DNA of 64,000 nucleotides from Liopterus haemorrhoidalis (taxonomy: Eukaryota; Arthropoda; Insecta; Coleoptera; Dytiscidae), in the NCBI GenBank assembly GCA_963971575.1, contig OZ020617.1, forward strand, positions 25,816,700-25,880,699. Direction: 5' to 3'. Below the pieces are notes generated by a model. That model saw only the letters and a program-made list of their open reading frames with translations. It was not told the DNA's origin and ran no database searches. Position 1 is the first letter of the stretch. Each line of letters opens with the position of its first letter. Below, in pieces: positions 56,340 to 64,000 of the stretch. A program made the translations under genes and the position numbers.

Positions 56340-56985
56340 CTACTGCATATTCCCTTTTAGAAGAAGTTATTTGTTTCGAAAAAAAGTTATCTGTATTTGT
56401 GAATGATTTACGTGCAAAAACATTTTTACATTTTATTAATTTACAAAAACATGTTTTTTTTTTTTGCACAAACTATTAGATTTAGAATAAAATTAGACAA
56501 ACAATAGATTTAAAGAGTTTAGAAAATATAAAGCTGCACTAGCTTTTTTGACAAAACCAATTGAAGTAGATATGTAGCAATTACATTTATCACCTTCAAT
56601 TAGTGGATTTGAAATCCAAAGGTTTATGGAATTACATATTCTTAAAACTTAATTCTGAACTGGAAAATTTAGAAAGAAAAAAGTGAATTTTATCTTCCCA
56701 GCATAAGTGGAAATTCGCAAGCTTCAAAATGTAGATAAAGTTCTTTTCGAAGCTTGGAAACGTCTTCCAGAATCGTTCAATCTTTTAAAAAAGTATGCTT
56801 TTGGGCTAGTGACAATTTTCGGATCCACATATTACTGTAAGCAAATCTTTTCACATATGAAATTAATAAAGAGTCAGTTAAGAAGTAATCTTACTGACCT
56901 GAAACTAGAGTGATGCCATAAGTTAAAGATTACTGGATATTCACCAAATATTGAAGTCTTATAGAACACTATACAGCAGCAATCG
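56340..56985 (+). pseudogene. hAT transposase C-terminal remnant (ZBED-like)
   Basis: Readable blocks: YSLLEEVICFEKKLSVFVND (about 56341-56405), AALAFLTKPIEVDM near 56535-56575, then an open segment at 56707-56913 with VDKVLFEAWKRLPESFNLLK and VTIFGSTYYCKQIFSHMKLI. The last, FGSTYxCxQxFSxMxxIKSxxRSxLTDxxLE, is the hAT dimerisation domain. A degraded tail KITGYSPNIEVL follows. Stops separate the blocks. The N-terminal zinc finger and first catalytic Asp regions are missing. Confidence 0.85.
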
Positions 56986-57066
56986 TCTCATTAAAAAAAT
57001 TATTATATTGTAATATACTGGCAACTACAATAGGTATCACAAACTAAATGTATAAGTAAATATATT

Positions 57067-57263
57067 ACGAACCCTAGTACGACTGTCCGGTCGATGGTTC
57101 GAGCCTCCTTCGTTGGTGATATTATTCGGGTGAGAATAATATGTTTACATTACTCCCATTTTCACAATCATTCACCCCTCATCCAGGAGCTCGCCCCCTG
57201 GCATCGGCGATTAGCCTCGTTGCAGAAATAAAGGCCGATGTAAAATAAATAATATAATAATAA
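57067..57263 (+). repeat. SINE family A, 5'-truncated copy (innermost level)
   Basis: Starts inside the tRNA-like head just before the B box (GATGGTTCGAGCCTCC) and matches the copy at 33856-34110 to the tail TGTAAAATAAATAATATAAT. It is flanked by a near-perfect TSD TATAAGTAAATA(TA)TTA (about 57051-57066 and 57264-57278). Confidence 0.88.
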
Positions 57264-57706
57264 TATAAGTAAATATTAATTTATTGTAATACTTGATTAT
57301 TTTAAAACAAATAAACAATTTTTACGTTTTTTTCTTAAATATAGCATATATTTTTAGCGGCTCTTCCATGTTATTGTGTTTTTTTTTCAATATAGATTTG
57401 GCTCTTTGTCACTGAAAGGTTGCCGACCCCTGCTGTTATTTTCTACCCAAGCCATGTAATTAAGGTCGTACCAACCAATTTAGAATATTTTGTTATTTTT
57501 GCCCCCCCCCCAAGCTGAAATCCTGGCTACGTCCCTGGATCATACGTACATCGAAAGGACGGCATACTGAGCCTAGATAAGGAATTTAAATTGAATCTGT
57601 TGACTAATTCACAGTATGATCTCCACACAAGCAAATCATACATTTTTAATGATCTGAAGTGACCGGAAGTTTAAAAAATTACATTTGAATTTTTTAGTAT
57701 TATAAT

Positions 57707-58371
57707 CAAGGATAGGGATTCGGAGTCGGGAGTTGGGAGTCAAGGAGTCGAAGCTTTTTAGAGGAATCGGGCGTCAGAGTCGAGTGTCGAAAAAACTATC
57801 GACTCCCTTTGATTTAATTTTTATCAAGGGTGATAACACACCGCAACGAATACAAAAGAACGGAAACGGGAGCAACATTTGGTTTTTTTTTTTTTATCTA
57901 GAATGAAACCGAAATTAAAAATATTCAATACCGGTCTTCTATATTGTCCAGTTTATAATTTGATTAATACCAATTGTATTTACAGATTAATACGATGAAG
58001 CAGTAAAGAATTTTTGTTTTTATACATGGCCATTTCTATCTATTTCGGTATGTTCTGTTTGTAATGTTTAAGCGGAACTAAATGGGATTTTTATTTTTTC
58101 AAGTTGTAATGAGTTCCGTTATTATTTCATGCTTCATGTTGGTAGCCAAAATCTAAATGTCAAATGGAAAAAGTGACATATTATGAAAATTAAAGGATAT
58201 AAAGAATGACATAAAAACTGAAGATATACTGAGCATGACATATTATAATGGCACTCACCCTAACCTAAAATATCTAATGTAAGTATAATTTAAGAGTGAA
58301 AGGAGTCAGGAGTCGGAGTAGGTTCTCAAAAATACCGACTCGGTTAGTTTTCTGCTGACTCCCCATTCCTG
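57707..58371. mobile_element. hAT-like element with GAGTCGG subterminal repeats
   Basis: About 665 bp. GGAGTCGGGAGT-type repeats near the left end (57720-57770) and their complements, plus AGGAGTCAGGAGTCGGAGTA, near the right (58300-58365). Left end CAAGGATAGGGATTC, right in reverse complement CAGGAATGGGGAGTC. Flanks ATTATAAT and ATAACAAT agree at 6 of 8, compatible with an old 8-bp TSD. No transposase recognised. Confidence 0.65.
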
Positions 58372-58523
58372 ATAACAATTCGTAGTTAGTGTTGAACATT
58401 CCTTATTAAATAATTTGTCGATATTATTTCTTGTATTAAAAGAATTATATTATGTGGTCGCACTTTCAATTTTCTTTCAACTTTCAAACACTACCCTCTG
58501 AAAACGTTAACTTTGTTACTTAC

Positions 58524-59760
58524 CCTCTTTTGTAGAGATAGTCTCTTTTAGTAAAATCATTACATCCTCGGGAAAATTCTGAATGAGGGAATAAGTAGGA
58601 GGAACCTTGGTGTACGCAGATAAACTCAAGTACAGCTCGTAAAGTCCACTAATTTGATTTTTATTGTTGCTAATTATACTTTGGGTTGGTCTCTAGCATG
58701 ATATTGCCATTTAAGGTTTCCCCTCTTATTCGCTGAAGTCGTATGTGATAAATAGGTGAACATGGCGCCGTACAGGGGTACTTCGTTATAATGCCATCGA
58801 AGGGAGCATACAAAGTTGCTTTTAACGTCTGCGTTACATCTATCTTGACGCCATACTTGTTGTTATATTTTGCTGCTACGCCCCATTGCAATTTCAAAGT
58901 ACTTTCTTACTGGTAACACCCACCACTATATATTCTGTCATAAACATGATATTATACTGCTCGTTTTTAAGCTATTTGTTATGGCCTTGCTTAATTTTAT
59001 AGATAATTGAAATGCTTTGAGTATGAGCTTATGACTAATGGACTGGCAAGTGTCTATAATAATTCTACAGTTAACTAAAACTTTTAACTAGTAGCAGAGT
59101 TAAAAGTATATCAGCGATATTATCATATTTGATACACAAAAATATTTCAAAATTATATATCTTCTTCTTTACTTTGATGTTGTCAACAATAATTATAAAA
59201 ATTAACAATATCTACTTGAACGTTTCACAAAAATGATTTGGTGTCATGAAAAATATATATTCGTCAATATTTCACGAAAAAGAAGGGTGAATTTTTCGAA
59301 TAGAAAATCCTTCCGCCATTATGTACTGATATGTTGGCTGTAGTAAACCGTTCAAACCGTCATTAGCATCATGATTTTGGTTAAATCCACGTGATTTACG
59401 TCACCGCATTGCTTGCTCATATATTGTGGCTTTTTCAATTAGGTTCCCAAGCGACACACATACCATGTGTAATAACAGTTTCATGTGCAACAGCGAAATA
59501 TTGATGGCAGTCTTTACAAAGCACGAATCTCCTGGGCCTGCCAAGCTTACAATAGCTTTATACACGGGCTTGTTATCTCGAAAACCGACGAACGCTTGGG
59601 ACTGAAATTTATTAAATATCATCAAAACCTTTGAACCTTACTTCTTCTTGTTGTCCTGGTGCAACAACCATTTACTGGATTTGTTCCACTGTTTCCTCAT
59701 AAGAGCAGATCTTCAGTCTGTCTTTTGTTAGATTACGTGACGTCCTTGAGAATTTACAAC
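58524..59760 (-). pseudogene. Decayed protein-coding relic, family unidentified
   Basis: Coding-like - strand text continues over about 1.2 kb with isolated stops and at least two frame changes. Positions: about 59640-59730 (basic/acidic text with EETVEQIQ and VVAPGQQEEVRFKG), 59401-59625 (open, 74 codons, contains AFVGFRDNKPVYKAIVSLAG and a hydrophobic LLHMKLLLHMVCVSLG), a same-frame continuation past one stop to about 59280 (QPTYQYIMAEGF), and 58670-58897 (VKIDVTQTLKATLYAPFDGI). A further frame at about 58525-58660 contains SAYTKVPPTYSLIQNFPEDV and ends at G|GTAAGT, a consensus splice donor at 58518-58523. I do not recognise the protein. It may be a decayed host gene, an unfamiliar transposon ORF or an old viral integration. 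Confidence 0.4.
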
Positions 59761-60349
59761 GGGAATATATTTATTTATGTCACCTTTAATATCACTTGTT
59801 AAATTTTGTTAGGAGGAAAAAACCTACTAAAGTCTTTCTGTAGTGTTGTTGTTTTTTTTTTTTTTTTACTTGGCGTGTTCATAAATATGACTTTCACAAC
59901 AAGTAACGAAATTAAATTTATTTTAAAGTTGACTTGCACAAAGAATCGAAGTGTGTACATCACTGTTAATTTTACATTGCAAATATCGCAGCCATCAAAG
60001 TTAGGACTGCGTCTTTTTAAGATATACCACTTTGTTCAGGTATTGTTCTTAACGTACGTTCGACATGACCCGTTCTCATTTCGGTTTCTGGTTTTGATCT
60101 CAAAATATCAAAAAAGTTAGGAATGTGCATATAAACATGTACATTAAAGTGATATTTCTGAGCAGAATACGGTGATTTTTGTTTATTATAAAGTTATAAT
60201 AAGCTAAAAACGATTGTTAAAATATTTTTAACATTTTTAGTAACATTAGTTACAATTTTAGTAGCATTAGTAAATATCAATTTTGTTAATTTAATTTAAT
60301 TTTATTGCTACTTTCATTTTTAACTAGAAATATTAACTGTCTGTAGTGA
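59761..60349. other. Unassigned AT-rich stretch
   Basis: No gene recognised. The frame at 59806-60120 is low complexity (poly-F from a T run) and not called. Confidence 0.4.
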
Positions 60350-60489
60350 ATCTATTTTTTAGGGGGCGCGCGCCCTGGGCCCCGACCTCTAAAGGGCCCC
60401 GCAAAAACCTAACTTTACACTTTTTTCTAATTGAGGGACCCAATATTCTTTCTGCGCCCGGGGCCTTAACTGACCTAAATCCGCCACTG
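60350..60489. mobile_element. hAT MITE remnant
   Basis: GC-rich block (GGGGGCGCGCGCCCTGGGCC, GCGCCCGGGGCCTTAAC) ending CTAAATCCGCCACTG, which resembles the right end of the MITE at 4232-4366. The left TIR is lost. Short proline-rich open frames across it on both strands are composition artefacts. Confidence 0.45.
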
Positions 60490-61077
60490 CCCGCGGGCCG
60501 GTTTCGACCCAAGACTTTAAAGATTGTTAAACGGACCCCCACGAAAATTTTACCCCGTCCACAGACCTAGTTATTTTAGGTATTTCTACTCCACCCCTTC
60601 AATTGTTTTTCGGAATTTCTACTCTCCCGTCCTTAGCTGATTTTTTAAATTTCTACACCCGCCTTCCCGTCTTCAAGTTAGATTTTTAATATCTGGTCTC
60701 AGTCTAACTCAATCCGATATAGCCCCAGTATGGGAAATGGTTGGACGTCATTAATATAGCATATAACAAAACTCAATATTTATTATATTTTATGCTCCAC
60801 ATCTAGATTATAACGAAGAGTATGTTACGATTCAAGTTTTAAAAAAAAATCTATTCACATTTCGTCAAACTGTGTTCATCTTATTCATTGAGTATACTCT
60901 TTCTATTTTCCCCTACGATATGATTTTAAAAAGAAAGCATTTCAGCCTGTAACAAAGTTCTAATGTATATGATACGGTCAGTGTAATTGCATTTTGGGTC
61001 AAGAAAGAAGTGTTTGGTTATTAGAGCTCGTATACCACTTCCTGCTTTGTCGTTGAAACTGTCCTTATTTTCTATAC
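60490..61077. other. Unassigned stretch
   Basis: A CT-rich sequence at 60560-60700 repeats TTTCTACTC/CCCG motifs four times. No gene recognised. Confidence 0.35.
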
Positions 61078-61350
61078 ACTCATACCTCGTTATACGGCCG
61101 CTCTTTATACGGCTTTTCGCTATAACGGCCTTCTTTAATTATGGCACTTTTTCGATTTACGGCCCAAAATGTTTCGCTAAACGCCAAAAAAAAAAAAAAA
61201 AATGTGAAAAAAATAGAATGCATAAAAAGTAATGATCCTGAGGTTGATTATTTTTCTGAAATTCTACAAATCATATTGAACCTAGCAAAGGATGTTGGTT
61301 TTGAGGATTTGGAAGAAGGTGATGTGCTTGATTTACTAGAATGCTGAAAG
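61078..61350 (+). mobile_element. Tigger-like element, deletion derivative with transposase tail
   Basis: Begins CACTCATACCTCGTTATACG, a Tigger-type terminus, followed by TATACGGC/ATAACGGC subterminal motifs. After an A-run the + frame reads EILQIILNLAKDVGFEDLEE then GDVLDLLEC and stops (61344-61346). The GF..x.E.D..eLLE ending is the acidic C-terminus of Tigger transposases. The DDE core is deleted and the right TIR was not found. Confidence 0.65.
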
Positions 61351-62794
61351 ATAGAGAAGATGAATTTGTGGTTTGTTTTTACTACAAACTATTTTTCTTT
61401 CAAAGAGAACTAGGGCAGATACAATTGTAGGGTTTGGTTAGCTATAAATGACGCAGTATTACTGCAAATAGAACCGTATTACTAGTCTATTCGGTTCTCC
61501 CAAAACACACATGAATGTTATAATTGTAGGTCAGCACCCTATTCTCGCCTTAATGTACCATCAAACTGAAGTGACTAAACTTAAACTGACCAAATTAAGC
61601 CAAATATTTCCGTTCACACTGTATATCACTGCCTGTAATATATTTGACTGTCGTGTAACACTAGCAACATGTTCATTAGGTAAATTACACAATTGTAATT
61701 CCCGGTGTAATTAGAAAGTAATGTGTTCCCTCATGCAACGAATATCATTTGCAGTTCATGATAGTATTAATTCTATTCCTGACCCCATCACCAATTACAT
61801 TTCTCCTGGCTTCTCTACTCATACGTTCTCATTAGAAGCCGTGAAGAACGCGATGCCATCTGTACGAAGGACACGGTACTTAAGGGAGATATTAGGGGCA
61901 TCACAATGTCCCTCTGAAAAATTATCCTGTTTAGAAGTTTGGGGGAATAATTTAATTAGGGTTATTTCTATTTAATTAAATGGTAGCATGAAAAATGTTA
62001 CTTTAGATTTAGTTATGATTAGTATTCGAAACCGAACAACTTTTAGATTATTGATCTAGTCTAGTTCTAGATCTAGTATACTGTAACCAGTACATGCTTT
62101 CGTTTCAGTTCTAATTAAAAAAGTTCAAATAACATTTAAATGTCTACTAAACTGGCATCGTTATATTTACGTCAGATTTTGCTATCAACTTTATCATTAG
62201 GTTAATAATTTAACTTAATTCTTGTCTTTTTAGCTCTATAAAATTTGAGTTTCGGAGCTCATCAAAACACATGTCATTGACTATTCTCCTGTAGCAGCAG
62301 ATGGTTTATGATGCATCTAACAAATTGTTAAAATTCAATATTCTTAGAAGTGCCAATTTTCTAAATTATATTTTATTGGTAATTTCCCGTACGGACTTTT
62401 TTATAAAATTTTTATATTTAGAACCTTAGTTTCCAGTTTTATATTTTATAAATAGTCACTTACTGTTTCTTCATTTTAGAAATTATTTTTACCCAAAAAG
62501 ATGTCATAACCCTATCTGACGATTGCGAGAAACCAGCCCTCTAGTTGGCAACATTTGCAGTTACCTACAAATCTCCGAACTATCAACATTATATCAATTC
62601 ATAATACAGAATCGTTAAAAACACTGACACTGGTCTTTAACTTAAATTCCTGCATCCATCTATTTCCACACTCCTTTTAGTTCTTATTCGTTGTGGATCT
62701 TAGCGATCATTATGACTATTTGAGATTTGTTAACTGCACTCCGGAATAGTTCGGTTAAACCATGAGCCATCGATTATGTCACCTACTTTCCTAA
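61351..62794. other. Unassigned stretch
   Basis: No confident gene. The open frame at 61721-61975 (84 codons) has no motif I recognise. Confidence 0.35.
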
Positions 62795-63085
62795 TTATTA
62801 TTTTTTACTTCTTTGGGCACTATCAGTCAGGTTAACTTTTGGCCTCACTCACATAAGTCCTCCATCTCGATCTATTCATTGTCAGGTCTTGCCAAGTACC
62901 CTGTATACCAATACTTGTTAGATCTTCGATTAGCTGATCTCTCCATCTCTTGCGAGGTCTTCCCACTGGTCGACGGGTATTCAATTATCCTTCCCATATC
63001 TTCCTAACCAGTATGTCCTCCCTCATCCTCATAACGTGTTCTATCCACTGTAATCGTCTGCCTTTGAGTTCTTATGTTATACTTA
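62795..63085 (-). pseudogene. RTE-like LINE C-terminal tail
   Basis: On the - strand: LKGRRLQWIEHVMRMREDIL, then VRKIWEG, a stop, and LNTRRPVGRPRKRWRDQLIE, then DLTSIGIQGTWQDLTMNRSR and WRTYVSEAKS before a stop. These match the RLRWxGHVxRMxD, GRRPxGRPRxRWxD and WxxxAxDRxxWR motifs that end RTE-type ORF2 proteins. Only about 95 codons remain, with one in-frame stop. Upstream RT is not present in this copy. Confidence 0.9.
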
Positions 63086-64000
63086 CATTTTGGATAAGAC
63101 TTGAGAATTTAAATCCTTGCTTTTAAAGTTTATTTGCACTATCTTCTTATAATACCAATGATTATCTTGTGCATTTATATGATTATCAGTATTATTGTTG
63201 CTCTCACTAGATTTGTAGACAAATTACTGAATCCTAAAAACTAGTTATTCGTTGCAAAATTGCATCTTGAAGGGATATTTTAATTTAAAAACATTTGTTT
63301 TGGCTCTAGCTATATATAATTAGAGTTTCATATTTTGTCATGTCATAAGTGCAATCTTACGGATTTTGGTCTATATTTGTAGAAAAATATATTTTACTGA
63401 AAACTAATTTTTACTACACAAAACTGCATATAGTATTAATGGGAATTTCTCGTAGCGATCTCAATTTATCAATAACAATAAAACCATAAAACAGTACACG
63501 TCTTAAAATATACTATTCATTGTTATTGCAATATTCTCGAGCTAATATCGTATTCATTGGAGTGCGAATGCATTTTCAAAAGCATTGTAAGATCTTGTAC
63601 ATCGTAACAAGCATATAGAGAAGAGAAGCCGACAGACTGCATGAGTAGAGATGCTGATGCCTCTGCTAGACGAACTCTCCACATCCGAATAAGGCATTGG
63701 CCTAGTAGGAAACGGAAATTACGCGAGTGGACTTCACAATGAGGCAGTTAGCGAACGTATTTCAGCCATAGCAAGCATGCAAATCTGCACATGGTAGCTC
63801 CCAGTGGCATCCAACATGTTGACAGATATTCGGCGAATTTCATTGTACAATGGGGTAGCCATGTGAGTGGCATAGAATTATTTGATGGTCTATTGTTGCC
63901 AGTCGTAAATCTGGGAGAAACTACACATGACTTTAATTTAGTGCCCTCTAATAAGATGTTTTACGAAGCCGTATATAATCAATAAAACACAATGTCAAAT
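63086..64000. other. Unassigned stretch to the window end
   Basis: AT-rich to about 63590, then a more balanced segment (63600-63985) with an open frame at 63791-63985 (YSANFIVQWGSHVSGIELFD) that I do not recognise. It could be the edge of an element continuing beyond the window. Confidence 0.3.

Larger units (their letters stand above)
56149..57432 (+). mobile_element. hAT element with transposase remnant (middle level of the nest)
   Basis: 15-bp TIRs CAGGGGTCGGCAACC at both ends. GCGGCTC motifs sit just inside the left end (CTCCGGAGCCGCATGCGGCT) and GGCTCTT motifs near the right. The flanks ACCTAGAA and CTGTTATT do not match, so its TSD is lost or altered. It contains a transposase C-terminal pseudogene and a SINE. 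Confidence 0.9.
55980..57537. mobile_element. hAT-type MITE (outer level of a nest)
   Basis: 16-bp TIRs CAGGGACGTAGCCAGG at both ends with a perfect 8-bp TSD GATCATAC (55972-55979 and 57538-57545). Without the inner insertion it is about 274 bp (55980-56148 plus 57433-57537), with C-rich tracts next to each end. No coding of its own. Confidence 0.93.

Noticed and set aside
60333..60570. Pro/Gly-rich frames on both strands
   Set aside because: GC-rich hAT remnant read in open frames; no motif.
5630..64000. Further semaphorin exons
   Set aside because: I looked for text continuing from the GAR/NxxYN region and for the conserved cysteine-bearing segments flanked by splice sites and found none I could support.

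Overview
The window looks like an AT-rich insect nuclear genome sequence that is almost entirely non-genic and packed with decayed transposable elements. The insect assignment rests on a class-1 semaphorin-type exon, an R1-clade LINE, several pogo/hAT/mariner/Harbinger relics, and short CCTAA (TTAGG-type) runs. The order cannot be fixed from this window. No prokaryotic gene organisation, rRNA, intact tRNA or CRISPR array is present.

The one convincing host exon is on the + strand at 5533-5629. It encodes the N-terminal part of a sema domain and has a 3' splice acceptor, a 5' splice donor and one open frame. No other exon of this gene is recognisable, so the rest of the window is probably intron or flank of a long-intron semaphorin locus. 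Two weaker coding candidates lie on the - strand. One is a possible signal-peptide exon at 22885-22997. The other is a decayed coding chain at 58524-59760 that I could not assign to a family.

Layout. 0.6-1.9 kb: R1 LINE tail split by a hAT MITE with a perfect 8-bp target-site duplication (TSD). 3.3-5.2 kb: cluster of short hAT-type MITEs and two tRNA-derived SINE families. 5.5 kb: semaphorin exon. 8.3-12.5 kb: SINEs, then a pogo-like transposon of about 2.2 kb inserted at TA into a jockey-like LINE, with LINE coding recognisable on both sides. 18.1-20.1 kb: microsatellites, an internally deleted Tigger1-like element, and a hAT-like element carrying a nested hAT MITE. 23.0-26.7 kb: an older Helitron-like repeat split by a CR1-like LINE and by a deleted Ty1/copia element (LTRs, polypurine tract, RNase H, 5-bp TSD); one LTR carries a hAT insertion. 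28-35 kb: Harbinger MITE, SINE, LINE RNase H remnant, and a 1.56-kb foldback element with tandem-repeat arms, an internal SINE and TTAGG-like tandem repeats. 37-39.2 kb: tRNA-like repeats and a mariner relic split by a pogo MITE. 40.0-42.7 kb: the most complete LINE, with AP-endonuclease and reverse transcriptase on the - strand but several frame breaks. 43-54 kb: MITEs, SINE pieces and two RTE-like LINE fragments. 55-58.4 kb: hAT MITEs and a three-level nest (hAT, then hAT with transposase remnant, then SINE). 58.5-64 kb: the unassigned coding relic, a Tigger deletion derivative and another LINE C-terminus.

There is no operon-like cooperation between genes. The biological content is the insertion history: at least eight nesting events can be ordered directly from interrupted elements and TSDs. 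Family comparisons come from remembered consensus features and motif reading, not from a search, so family-level calls are firmer than subfamily calls.
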